Below are positions 1 through 7,849 of a stretch of DNA of 64,000 nucleotides, in pieces. Location of the stretch: contig CAWBOK010000009.1 in assembly GCA_963790415.1 (NCBI GenBank), forward strand, positions 310,001 through 374,000. Reading direction: 5' to 3'. Every line of letters begins with the position of its first letter. Positions within the stretch are counted from its first letter, which is position 1. Position numbers and translations under genes: made by a program. Under the pieces are notes generated by a model. The model was not told the DNA's origin. It was given only the letters and a program-made list of their open reading frames with translations, and did no database searches. The stretch comes from JAJZQZ01 sp963790415. GTDB taxonomy: Bacteria; Actinomycetota; Thermoleophilia; RBG-16-64-13.

Positions 1-414
1 CACCCCTTTTCCCGACACCCGGAGATTCACGACGTCGGCGATCACGGAGACTCGGCGCCAGTCTTCCCGTTTGTCGGTATTCGAAAGATGGACCTCAGCG
101 ACAAGTCCGGAGACCAACTCGAGAGCATCTCGGATGGCGTAAGAGTAGTGGGTCCACGCCCCCGGATTCACTATCATCGCCGCGGCCCGTCGGTAGCGGT
201 GGACGAACTCCACGAACGCGCCTTCATGGTTGGTCTGATGGCAGACGCACTCCCATCCCAGTTCCGCCGCAGTGGCGGCCACGGTCCTCTCGATCTCGGT
301 GAGGGTGATAGTCCCGTAGTGCTCCACGGGACGCTCGCCCAGCAAGTCGAGATTCACCCCGTGCAGTACCACCAGCGTGGGCCGCGTCGCGCCCCGGTCT
401 TGATCGTCATTCAC
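1..414 (-). CDS. aroQ: 3-dehydroquinate dehydratase, type II (3' end outside window)
   Basis: Converts 3-dehydroquinate to 3-dehydroshikimate in the shikimate pathway (cytosolic dodecamer in this family). Read from a GTG at 414, the frame stays open to the window edge. It shows the type II signatures HGVNLDLLGER near the start, HQTNHEGAF, NPGAWTHYSYAIRDAL and EVHLSNTDKRE in the usual order; the His of the last block is the expected catalytic region. The GTG overlaps the aroB stop by four bases (GTGA), so translation is probably coupled. Last gene of aroC-K-B-Q as far as seen; the C-terminal end is cut by the window. Confidence 0.93.
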   Translation of the reverse strand, partial: MNDDQDRGATRPTLVVLHGVNLDLLGERPVEHYGTITLTEIERTVAATAAELGWECVCHQTNHEGAFVEFVHRYRRAAAMIVNPGAWTHYSYAIRDALELVSGLVAEVHLSNTDKREDWRRVSVIADVVNLRVSGKGV

Positions 415-1499
415 GGTCGGATCACCTCCAGTCCTCCGCGGAACACGTCGGCCGGCACGGGGACTCCCCACGCCGGGTCGCCCACCGCCCGCAGACACAC
501 GAAGCCGCTGCCTGCGGCGGTGACCTTCTTGTCGCGCCCGGCGGCTTCGATCACCTCGTCCCACGACCCCACCGGTGTGACGACGGGTAGTCCCAATGCC
601 ACCAGAAGTCGCCGCGTCCTCTCCCTTACGGTCGGCGAGAGACCTACCATCTCCTCACTCACGGCGAGTGCCACGAGCAGACCCAACCCGACCGCCACAC
701 CGTGGGGCAGCACGCCGTAGCCCAGGGTCGCCTCGAGGGCATGGGCAGCTGTGTGGCCCAGGTTCAGCACCGCACGGCGACCCCGCTCGGTCTCGTCGTC
801 GGCGACCACCGCGGCCTTGACGCCGACGCACCGCCGCACGATGGCGCCCACCACGTCCGGACGTCGTACCAAGACATGTTCCACCTCGGACTCCAACTGG
901 TCCAGCAATCCGTCGGCGTCGAGCAGGGCGTACTTCACCACTTCGCCCATGCCGGATCGGAACTCGGACTCGGGCAGCGTGACCAGGAGCCTCGGGTCCG
1001 CCACGACCAGATCCGGCTGATAGAAGCTGCCCACCAGGTTCTTTCCCGCAGCCAGGTTCACCGCGACCTTACCGCCCACGCTCGAATCTACCTGAGCGAG
1101 CAGCGTGGTGGGGATCTGCCACAACCCGACACCTCTCAGATACGTTGCCGCGACGAACCCCGCGAGATCCCCCACGACACCCCCGCCCGCGGCCACCACC
1201 ACATCGTCGCGACGGGCCCCCGAGGTGGCGAGCCAATCCCAACAGCGCTCGGCTTCGGCAACAGACTTGCTCCTCTCGCCGGCGGCGATCAGAAGAGGTG
1301 CACCGCCGATCACATCTTGGAGGATCGGAGTCAGTCGTCCGCCGAGTTGCGCCCACACCGTCGTGTCGCTGACAACGTAGACCCGGCGTCCCGCCTCCGC
1401 CAGGGAGCTAACCTGCTCAGTCAGCAGATCGAGAGCCCCCGGCCCGCCGACGATCAGAGAGGGTCTGCTCAGACCCGATAGGTCGAGCCGCCAGATCAC
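411..1499 (-). CDS. aroB: 3-dehydroquinate synthase
   Basis: NAD- and metal-dependent cyclisation of DAHP to 3-dehydroquinate, second step of the shikimate pathway. The 362-residue product has the family landmarks in order: an N-terminal Rossmann half, GGGVVGDLAGFVAATYLRG, the PTTLLAQVDSSVGGKVAVN block, GMGEVVKYALL and the metal-ligand region LNLGHTAAHALE. I place the start at the GTG at 1499, where GTGA overlaps the aroK stop; an in-frame start farther upstream would lie inside aroK and add residues unlike AroB. Confidence 0.95.
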   Translation of the reverse strand: MIWRLDLSGLSRPSLIVGGPGALDLLTEQVSSLAEAGRRVYVVSDTTVWAQLGGRLTPILQDVIGGAPLLIAAGERSKSVAEAERCWDWLATSGARRDDVVVAAGGGVVGDLAGFVAATYLRGVGLWQIPTTLLAQVDSSVGGKVAVNLAAGKNLVGSFYQPDLVVADPRLLVTLPESEFRSGMGEVVKYALLDADGLLDQLESEVEHVLVRRPDVVGAIVRRCVGVKAAVVADDETERGRRAVLNLGHTAAHALEATLGYGVLPHGVAVGLGLLVALAVSEEMVGLSPTVRERTRRLLVALGLPVVTPVGSWDEVIEAAGRDKKVTAAGSGFVCLRAVGDPAWGVPVPADVFRGGLEVIRP

Positions 1500-2044
1500 G
1501 CCTGGGTCACCGATGAATCCACCGGACGGACCATCGATGGGTCCACCGAACGAACCACGCGGTCGGCCACCTCGGCCGGGGTCAAAGCTTCGGTATCGAT
1601 CACCAGGTCGGCCGACTCCCGGTACGAGCCCGCCCGCAGACCGAAAAGCGCGGAGAACGCCTCCCACGAGACCGCGAGAGGCCGGCCCGAGCCTCTCACT
1701 CGTTCCCACGCCACCTCGGCGACACGGCCAGCAGGACCATGGTGCTGCTGTGTCGCGAGAAGGGCGCGGGCTTCTGCCTGCGTCACTGTCCCCCCTCCCA
1801 GTCCCAGCACCATGCCATCATCGGCTCCCTGCCGGGCGAACACACCCTGGAGAGCATCCAGTTCGACAAGCCGGAATGCGGCTTCCCCCCCGCGGGCGAA
1901 TATCTCGCCTATCGAGCATCGCTCACGACGCTCGATCTCGTCGTCGAGATCGACGAACGTCCATCCCAACGCGGCCGCCGCCAGCCGACCCACCGTGGTC
2001 TTGCCACTGCCCATGAAGCCGGACAGCGCTACGACGGGCGCCAC
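1496..2044 (-). CDS. aroK: shikimate kinase
   Basis: ATP-dependent phosphorylation of shikimate. The product (182 residues from a GTG at 2044) has a Walker A motif GFMGSGKT at about residues 9-16, the DLDDEIERRE shikimate-binding aspartates, and the RGGEAAFR and GLGGGT blocks typical of the family. The start overlaps the end of aroC by 16 bases; longer in-frame starts would lie deep within aroC. Its stop overlaps the aroB start. Second gene of the aro run. Confidence 0.93.
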   Translation of the reverse strand: MAPVVALSGFMGSGKTTVGRLAAAALGWTFVDLDDEIERRERCSIGEIFARGGEAAFRLVELDALQGVFARQGADDGMVLGLGGGTVTQAEARALLATQQHHGPAGRVAEVAWERVRGSGRPLAVSWEAFSALFGLRAGSYRESADLVIDTEALTPAEVADRVVRSVDPSMVRPVDSSVTQA

Positions 2045-3231
2045 AGGCCCCTCATTGCCAGAGATCCGACATACGTGCCGTAGGATCCCCGCAGCTGGTC
2101 GACCGAATCGCCCCCGAACTTCTCCAGCACCGCGCGGGCTAGTTCCCACGCCACGGCGGCTTCTCCCACCACGGCCGCCGCGGCTACAGCCTCGACGTCA
2201 CTGCGCTCGCGGTGCGCGGAGACCGCTTCGAGCGTGCCCAGGTCGACCGAGGACAAGGGTTTCATAAGGGTGGGGATAGGCTTCATGGCTGCCCGAACGA
2301 TCACAGGCATGCCGTTCGTCATGCCCCCTTCCAGGCCCCCGGCCCTGTTGCACGGGCGGGTGATCGTGGGTCTCCCCGCCTCAAGAGCGACGATGATCGG
2401 ATCGTGAACCTGTGATCCCCTCGCTCCGGCGGCCGCGAACCCATCGCCTACCTCCACCCCTTTGATCGCCGGTATGCTGCCGATGGCCCCCATCAGGCGG
2501 CCATCGAGTCTGTCCTCGGGCGACGCGTATCCGCCCACCCCGGGGCAGACTCCCCAGGCCCAGACCTCGAAGACTCCTCCCAGAGATTCACCCGCTTCGC
2601 GGGCTTCGTCCACCGCTTTCCGCATCCGGCCCTCAGCGGCGGGGTCGTCGCACCCGAAAGCGGACGATTCGACGGCGGCCCAATCCACGCTGTCGGGGCG
2701 GGTGTGATCGGCCACCGTCGAGACGGTCACGCCACCCACGGCGGTCACACGCGCGCGCACAGTCACGCCCAGCACCCGCAGGACCGCCTTGGCGACGGCA
2801 CCGGCCGCCACCCGTGCGACGGTCTCCCGTGCACTGGACCTCTCGAGGATGTCCCTGATGTCGTCGGTGCCGGTCTTGGCCACCCCGGCCAGGTCAGCGT
2901 GGCCCGGTCGAGCCACCGTGACCGGGGCAGACGTGCCTTGCGATGGCGGCCCCGGCTGCATCACGGCACGCCAGTTCTCGTGATCCGCGTTGTCGACCAC
3001 CAAGGCTATGGGACTGCCAAGAGTGCGTCCGTAGCGCACGCCCGAGAGTATGCGCACGCTATCGTGCTCGATACGCATGCGACCGCCTCGCCCGTAGCCC
3101 CGTTGACGGCGGGCCAAGTCCGCATCGATGTCGCCCACCAACAACTCGACACCCGCGGGCACACCGGCCACGACGCATACTTCGGCCGGGCCGTGCGATT
3201 CACCCGCCGTCAGGAGACGGAGTCCCCCCAT
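2029..3231 (-). CDS. aroC: chorismate synthase
   Basis: FMN-dependent conversion of EPSP to chorismate. The 400-residue protein starts with GGLRLLTAGESHGP, the first AroC signature, followed by RRQRGYGRGGRM and SSARETVARVAAGA; GGMTNGMPVIVRAAMKPIPT near the C-terminal third completes the set. Length is normal. First gene of the aroC-aroK-aroB-aroQ run, separated from the pilus genes by about 75 bp that hold a perfect GC palindrome. Confidence 0.96.
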   Translation of the reverse strand: MGGLRLLTAGESHGPAEVCVVAGVPAGVELLVGDIDADLARRQRGYGRGGRMRIEHDSVRILSGVRYGRTLGSPIALVVDNADHENWRAVMQPGPPSQGTSAPVTVARPGHADLAGVAKTGTDDIRDILERSSARETVARVAAGAVAKAVLRVLGVTVRARVTAVGGVTVSTVADHTRPDSVDWAAVESSAFGCDDPAAEGRMRKAVDEAREAGESLGGVFEVWAWGVCPGVGGYASPEDRLDGRLMGAIGSIPAIKGVEVGDGFAAAGARGSQVHDPIIVALEAGRPTITRPCNRAGGLEGGMTNGMPVIVRAAMKPIPTLMKPLSSVDLGTLEAVSAHRERSDVEAVAAAAVVGEAAVAWELARAVLEKFGGDSVDQLRGSYGTYVGSLAMRGLWRPS

Positions 3232-3252
3232 CGTGACCCTCTCCTCTACGAA

Positions 3253-3274
3253 GACGGCGCCCGCGGGCGCCGTC
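3253..3274. terminator. GC-rich perfect palindrome between pilus and aro genes
   Basis: A 22-bp sequence with ten-base perfectly complementary arms (GACGGCGCCC / GGGCGCCGTC) and a two-base centre lies between the PilP-like gene and aroC, both on the minus strand. A very stable hairpin or a dyad protein site is possible. It lacks a downstream T-run on either strand, so calling it an intrinsic terminator is tentative. Confidence 0.4.
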
Positions 3275-3305
3275 GCTTACACTCAAAGGGCTGTCCGATG
3301 ACGGT

Positions 3306-3899
3306 CTACTTGACGATCTGCTGCCCGACCGCCAGCGTGACGGTCTCGCTCCCGTGGAGGAAGACCACCGTCTGGCTGCCCGCATCGATCTCGATGACCT
3401 CGATCTGGCCCCACGAAGTCGAGACGACGTCGCCCTCGTGCTTGTCCTGATAGGTGACGCCATCTACCGTGAAGGTTACCACGGCTTCACCGTTCACTTC
3501 GTCTATGGAGAGCACTTTGAGACTGTGCTGCGGGGTGGTCACATCACTTGGATGCGTAGTCGTCGTCGACGAGGAATGAGAGGTCGTCGACGTGGTCGAG
3601 GAATGAGCGGTCGTCGAGGTGGTCGAGCTGCTGCCCGCCTTGGTGGTAGCCGTCGTGGGAGGCAGCGCCTGCTGGCGGAACGGGTCTTTGCTCTGGAAGG
3701 TGGAGAGCTCGTCGATGGCCACCGGCACCGTGCTTCCCGTGGTCGTCTCACCCGGGGCGATGGTGGTCGTGGTCTCTGACGGTGGCAGAGCGGTGGTGGT
3801 GGTCGTGTCGTCGCCTCCGCTACAACCCTGAAGCAGCACTAGAAGGGCCACGAGTGCAAGCAGTCCGGAGAGTATCGTGCTGACGCGTGTTCTTGTCAT
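3306..3899 (-). CDS. PilP-like type IV pilus lipoprotein
   Basis: 197 residues. The N-terminus has a short basic stretch, a hydrophobic segment and a lipobox LLQGC, predicting a lipid-anchored protein. Residues about 30-120 are a low-complexity Thr/Ser linker. The C-terminal 70 residues (KVLSIDEVNGEAVVTFTVDG..., then DVVSTSWGQIEVIEID) resemble the beta-rich PilP domain that docks on PilN/PilO and the secretin. It lies 10 bp after pilO, the position of pilP in classical pilMNOP operons. A lipoprotein version in a likely monoderm is unusual, and the similarity is by position and fold pattern, not strong identity. Confidence 0.6.
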   Translation of the reverse strand: MTRTRVSTILSGLLALVALLVLLQGCSGGDDTTTTTALPPSETTTTIAPGETTTGSTVPVAIDELSTFQSKDPFRQQALPPTTATTKAGSSSTTSTTAHSSTTSTTSHSSSTTTTHPSDVTTPQHSLKVLSIDEVNGEAVVTFTVDGVTYQDKHEGDVVSTSWGQIEVIEIDAGSQTVVFLHGSETVTLAVGQQIVK

Positions 3900-3909
3900 G
3901 TCGCTGCCC

Positions 3910-4485
3910 TTACTGACCTGTGGTGGCGGGCGCCGTCGGCGAACGCCTGAAGGCGTAGAGTGTCACGCTGGAGGTGAGTTCCGGAGATGCCGCGTAGATG
4001 TCTCCACCGAGGGCGAACGTCACGTTCTTGACCGCGAGGAGACGGCCCGGACCAGCCACCATTTGCTCGGCGCGATAGAGGAAATCGTTGATATCGAAGA
4101 AGGTGCCTTTGATCGAGAGTCCGAGTGACACGATCTCGACGCCGCCCGCCGCCTGCGGGCTGCTAGGGCTTATGGTCAAGAAATCGATCCCCGACTCCGT
4201 GGCCAGGTCCTGGATCTGTAGAAGAAGACTGGGCAGCTCGGTGCCGTCGGGCAGCATCTTACTGAGCTCCATCAATGTGGCCTCGTTCTTGGCCGCTTCC
4301 GCACGGGTCTGTTCCATCTGGGCGAGTTTCGCTTTGTTTGCCGCAAGAGCCTGCTGTTCGGTCGCTATGGACGCCTCGGTGGCCGCGATGTCGGCACGAA
4401 GCGGACTGAGCACCAAGAAGTAGTACGCCGCCGTGACGACCACGAGACCCAGAGCGGCCAGGATGTAGACATTGCGGCGGCTCAT
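3910..4485 (-). CDS. pilO: type IV pilus inner-membrane platform protein PilO
   Basis: 191 residues: one N-terminal membrane segment (about residues 7-27, ILAALGLVVVTAAYYFLVL), a coiled coil rich in Ala/Glu/Lys (about 30-75), then a ferredoxin-like C-terminal domain (SLLLQIQDLATESGIDFLTI..., GTFFDINDFLYRAEQM). This is the PilO layout; the family heterodimerises with PilN to align the pilus machine. The start overlaps the pilN stop by four bases (ATGA), implying coupled translation. Confidence 0.88.
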   Translation of the reverse strand: MSRRNVYILAALGLVVVTAAYYFLVLSPLRADIAATEASIATEQQALAANKAKLAQMEQTRAEAAKNEATLMELSKMLPDGTELPSLLLQIQDLATESGIDFLTISPSSPQAAGGVEIVSLGLSIKGTFFDINDFLYRAEQMVAGPGRLLAVKNVTFALGGDIYAASPELTSSVTLYAFRRSPTAPATTGQ

Positions 4486-5141
4486 TGACCGTTCACCTCC
4501 ACCTGGGTGAGCGGCAGGGGAGTGGTCGGGTCCTGCGTGTTCACGAGGCCGGTGCCGACACCGAAGCTCTTCACCGTCTTCCTCGCGTCGACCACGCCGG
4601 CCGCGGCGGCCGCCGAAGAGAGGTTGATATCGACCAGCCCGGGCACGAGTTCCATGCGGACCAGGAACGTCGCAACGTCCTCGAACGAGTAGGTGTTGCC
4701 CTGGATGGTGGTGCTCCCTAACGTGGAACCCGCCGTAGCCGGCGCCGCCGGGTCGGCCGGGCCCGTGGTGACGGGGGCATCCACGGTCAGACCGGTGAAC
4801 CAGGCATTGTCCGGAATGACTAGACTTATGTCACCGAGCACCTGCGACACAAGAGTACGCCCCACGTACACCGCCTGAACCAGCGCTTCCGTCTCTGCCG
4901 TCTTTTGCGCCAGCGCGTCGAATTGGGCTAGAGAAGCCAACTGGGCCATGATCTGCGCGTTCTCGTTCTGCAATTGAGCGAGCTCGTCCTGCTTGGACGA
5001 CAGCTGATTGTTGAACGCGTAGTAGCTGAACGCTATCCCCGCCAGCACTACCACTCCCGCCACGATGAGAAACAGCATGCCCACATCGGTCTTGGTACGC
5101 GCACGCTCGCCGGCGGGCACAAGGTTGATTCGCCTGACCAT
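4482..5141 (-). CDS. pilN: type IV pilus assembly protein PilN
   Basis: 219 residues. The short cytoplasmic N-terminus RINLVPAGER is the conserved peptide (INLLP-type) by which PilN binds PilM. It is followed by a membrane segment (about 23-43), a coiled coil (about 50-90) and a Fimbrial-assembly domain with the NAWFTGLTVDAP and YSFEDVATFLVRM stretches. Its ATG shares its first base with the pilM stop (TAATG). Confidence 0.9.
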   Translation of the reverse strand: MVRRINLVPAGERARTKTDVGMLFLIVAGVVVLAGIAFSYYAFNNQLSSKQDELAQLQNENAQIMAQLASLAQFDALAQKTAETEALVQAVYVGRTLVSQVLGDISLVIPDNAWFTGLTVDAPVTTGPADPAAPATAGSTLGSTTIQGNTYSFEDVATFLVRMELVPGLVDINLSSAAAAAGVVDARKTVKSFGVGTGLVNTQDPTTPLPLTQVEVNGQ

Positions 5142-6250
5142 TATTCCACCTCGTCTAAGGCCAAGCCTACCGCAACAGCCAAGCGCGGGGCCTGGATCCC
5201 CAAGATCTCATCCGGCACACCGCTTGCGTTTTGAGCCAGTTTGAGGAGCGGGTTGCCACATTCGACTCGGATTCCCAGGAACTCCGACAAGTGAGTATCA
5301 AGGTTGCGAAGCAGAGCACCGCGCCCGGAGAGCAGCAGGTGGTCGACCGGGCTTGAGAAATCCTGCGTCTGATAGTAGTCGACCGACCGGCGGATCTCCT
5401 CCGCCAGTTCCTCTGCGACTCCCCCGAGGCCGGCCTGCACATCTTCTATGGTCGCGGTGTTGTAGGTCGAGATATCGGCAGGCAGTGGCCCGGCAAGGCC
5501 GATGCGTTCCATGAGTACCGACGCGTCTTCGAAAGGCACGCCTTGCCGCTCTACCAACAACCTTGTGAACGCGTCGTGCGAGAAGTTGATGATGCGGGTG
5601 AACTTGGGAACCGCGTCAACCGCCACGACCAGGGTCGATACCGAAGACGATATGTTGACGACGCCCAGGGTTCGAGAGGTTTGCCCTCCCTGATCCACGA
5701 ACGAAACGGGGGTCGCCAGGGCCCGGATCAGAGCGAACGCGGTGACATCGATCCCCGCCACTTTCAGCCCGGCCCGCTTCGCCGCCTCGAGGAACTGCTG
5801 GATCATATCCTTCTGCGCGGCCACGAGGAGAACCTGCTGCTTGCCGACCCCGTCTTCCCCCGTATAGCGGGAGACCACCTGGAAATCGAGCACAGCTTCT
5901 TCCACCGGGATAGGAATGTAATCCTGCGCTTGAAACTCGATCGCGCCCCGCAACTCGTCCTCACCCATCTCTGGGACCTCGATCTGGCGCACGATCACCT
6001 TCTGGTTGCCCACCCCGATGTAGACCAGCTTTCCCTTCATGCCCGACTCCCGCATGAAAGCCTTCAGCTCACCTGCCAGGCCGACCGGGTCCACGACCTC
6101 CCCGTCGAACATGACGCCCTCGGGGAGCGGTCGCTCGTGGTACGCCTTGAGGACGGCGTTAGGGCTTCGTCCGCCGATCTGCACGCCAACGATGCTCGAT
6201 TTTCCCACATCGAGCCCGATTGCAGCCTGTCGTCCCGAGAAGATTCCCAT
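5141..6250 (-). CDS. pilM: type IV pilus assembly ATPase-like protein PilM
   Basis: Actin-like cytoplasmic protein that binds the PilN tail. The 369-residue product shows the phosphate-1 loop GLDVGKSSIVG near the N-terminus, the conserved VRQIEVPEMGEDELRGAIEFQAQDYIP region, VVNISSSVSTLVVA (phosphate 2) and LLLSGRGALLRNLD (adenosine motif). Length is normal. A 66-residue ORF ends on its start codon (TAATG). The locus has no pilin, PilB, PilC or PilT within the window. Confidence 0.93.
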   Translation of the reverse strand: MGIFSGRQAAIGLDVGKSSIVGVQIGGRSPNAVLKAYHERPLPEGVMFDGEVVDPVGLAGELKAFMRESGMKGKLVYIGVGNQKVIVRQIEVPEMGEDELRGAIEFQAQDYIPIPVEEAVLDFQVVSRYTGEDGVGKQQVLLVAAQKDMIQQFLEAAKRAGLKVAGIDVTAFALIRALATPVSFVDQGGQTSRTLGVVNISSSVSTLVVAVDAVPKFTRIINFSHDAFTRLLVERQGVPFEDASVLMERIGLAGPLPADISTYNTATIEDVQAGLGGVAEELAEEIRRSVDYYQTQDFSSPVDHLLLSGRGALLRNLDTHLSEFLGIRVECGNPLLKLAQNASGVPDEILGIQAPRLAVAVGLALDEVE

Positions 6251-6450
6251 TACCTCAGACCTTGACCTCTAATTGCGACTTGCAGGGACAACCCTCTGTT
6301 CCAGCAGTAGATACGTTCGACATCGATAGCACCCACTCCTTCAACCTCGCCCGCATGAAGCGCTGATTCGTCGAATAATCGGCGCCCAAGCTCTGTAACG
6401 GGCGATAGCGCGGCAATGATACGCCTCTTGAGCTTCTCGGTAAAGAACAT
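6250..6450 (-). CDS. small ORF coupled to pilM, function unknown
   Basis: A 66-residue basic ORF lies between pilD and pilM, and its TAA shares a base with the pilM ATG, the same coupling seen between pilM and pilN. I recognise no domain. It has no membrane segment or prepilin cleavage site. A GGGAGG sequence sits only one base from the ATG, closer than usual, which weakens the start call. It may be a real pilus-operon peptide or only a translated leader for pilM. Confidence 0.4.
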   Translation of the reverse strand: MFFTEKLKRRIIAALSPVTELGRRLFDESALHAGEVEGVGAIDVERIYCWNRGLSLQVAIRGQGLR

Positions 6451-6508
6451 TCCTCCCGTTTCGCCCAGGGATAGTCTCGATCACTAGTAGAGCTACGGCC
6501 GATGCGCA

Positions 6509-7327
6509 TCAGAAGAGCCTCAAGTACCAGTCGAGAATCGCCGCCCCCGAAAGAGCCGCTACAACTGCTCCCAATGAAAGGTAGGGGCCGAACGGAATCT
6601 TGTCCGTACGCTTCTTCACCCCCGCAAGCAGAAGGGCGCCGCCTATCAGCCCCCCCGCTAGAAACCCGGCGAATAGGGCGACGATGACACCGGCGCCAAG
6701 CACAACGCCCATGAACAGGGCAAGTTTGACGTCTCCAAAACCCATCCCCCCCGGCCACAGCATCCCCAGAGCGAAGAGAAAACCCGCTGCCCCTAAACCT
6801 GCGACCACGTAGTGCCACCAGAGGTCCGGTGCCAAGAGGACGGAGGCGACGATCCCCACAGCCGCTCCAGGAAGCACTATCTTGTCCGGGATGATCCTCA
6901 GATCGAAGTCGATGAACGTCACGGCGACCAGGGCCGCAAAGAAGGCTGTGATCTCCAGCGTACGCCACTGGACCCCGTAGACGAGGAATGCTCCGAGAAA
7001 AAGGCTTCCCGTGAGGACTTCGACTAGCGGGTACCTCAGTGAGATGCGGGCGCCACAGTCATGGCAGTATCCCCGCAGCCGGACGAAGCTCAACACCGGG
7101 ATATTGTGGTACCACCTGACCGCGTGTCCGCACGTCGGGCAATGCGACCCCGGCCGCACAAGGGATTCGCCTCGTGGTAGGCGATAGATCACGACGTTCA
7201 GGAAGCTGCCCACGACGAGACCGGCCAAGGTGATCACAACCGCCAAGTAGCCCGTCACTAGGGTCATGCCGCTCGTCGTCCCTCCCTCGGTGTTCTGCGC
7301 GGCCGCGCGCGCCGCAGGTACGCTCAT
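6509..7327 (-). CDS. pilD: prepilin peptidase / N-methyltransferase
   Basis: Integral membrane aspartyl protease that cleaves and methylates prepilins. The 272-residue product has GSFLNVVIYRLPRGES, the two zinc-binding CxxC pairs (CPTC and CHDC), the N-methyltransferase region, and the two catalytic aspartate contexts DFDLRIIPD and GFGDVKL, with about eight hydrophobic segments. An internal ATG (MTLVTGYL, about residue 21) is an alternative start, since the first 20 residues are not family-like. It precedes the pilM group on the same strand. Confidence 0.94.
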   Translation of the reverse strand: MSVPAARAAAQNTEGGTTSGMTLVTGYLAVVITLAGLVVGSFLNVVIYRLPRGESLVRPGSHCPTCGHAVRWYHNIPVLSFVRLRGYCHDCGARISLRYPLVEVLTGSLFLGAFLVYGVQWRTLEITAFFAALVAVTFIDFDLRIIPDKIVLPGAAVGIVASVLLAPDLWWHYVVAGLGAAGFLFALGMLWPGGMGFGDVKLALFMGVVLGAGVIVALFAGFLAGGLIGGALLLAGVKKRTDKIPFGPYLSLGAVVAALSGAAILDWYLRLF

Positions 7328-7421
7328 GCCACACGTGTTATCGGCCGTCCGCCAGGTCCCTTGAGCGCTCCCTCAATAGAAGGGGTTTCACAACTCCCTG
7401 GCCACTCGACGACCCGCTGGC

Positions 7422-7849
7422 AGGCTGCTGAAAAGTGACGCATTGCCATCAAGAGCAGCCTCCCAGAGTCTACCGCAGGCGCTCACGGCTCTTCCATACG
7501 ACCAAAGATGGACATGGCTTCGCCGGTAGGGCGCCCGGCGGATGGGGCAAGTCGTGGATGGTCACGGGAAGACCCTTCTTGTCGGCCGTCACGCGCAACT
7601 GGAACTGACCCCACGGACACAAGGCCACAGCATCGCTCACCCCGATATCGAGGGCCTCCTGCAATCGCTGCTCGCCGGTGTCGGCTGCGTCAGGCGTCGC
7701 CCCTATGAGCGTGAGCACCGATCCACCGCAGAGGCCGTCCTCGCGGTCATGCTCCATCTCCTTCATCTCGATGCCGGGGGATGGCCTGCAGCAGTTCCCG
7801 GGGTGGTTCAATCGCGCCCTGTTGACGAAGCGTCACTTTTCAACAGCCT
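7422..7849. mobile_element. MITE-like element with 20-bp terminal inverted repeats
   Basis: The left end (7422-7441, AGGCTGCTGAAAAGTGACGC) and the inverted right end (7830-7849) match at 19 of 20 positions. The roughly 430-bp interior has no transposase, so any movement must be in trans; the end sequence resembles the GGCTGTTGAAAA-type termini of some IS families. Nearly the whole interior is a decayed Fe-S oxidoreductase fragment. I could not see a clear target-site duplication. The right end forms the stop codon of dapA. Confidence 0.7.
7470..7826 (-). pseudogene. decayed C-terminal CCG-domain fragment of an HdrB/GlpC-like Fe-S oxidoreductase
   Basis: Read on the minus strand, the fragment gives PRELLQAIP, then after a one-base shift in a C-run (about 7775-7780) GIEMKEMEHDREDGL, SVLTLIG, EQRLQEALDIGV, DAVALCP and QFQLRVTADKKGLPV. 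This matches the second cysteine-rich (CCG) domain of heterodisulfide reductase B / GlpC / LutA-type proteins. The expected LCCG reads LCGG and CPCCQFQ reads CPWGQFQ, so cluster-binding cysteines are lost. The N-terminal bulk is absent. It lies wholly between the inverted ends of the element. Confidence 0.7.

Noticed and set aside
6251..6508. A c-di-GMP riboswitch ahead of pilM
   Set aside because: Such switches occur before pilus operons, but the conserved GEMM core (CGCAAA...GCC) is not present on either strand.
6255..6968. A 237-codon open frame overlapping pilD and the small ORF
   Set aside because: It reads pilD out of frame, giving Arg/Ser-rich sequence without any domain; the pilD frame has all family motifs.
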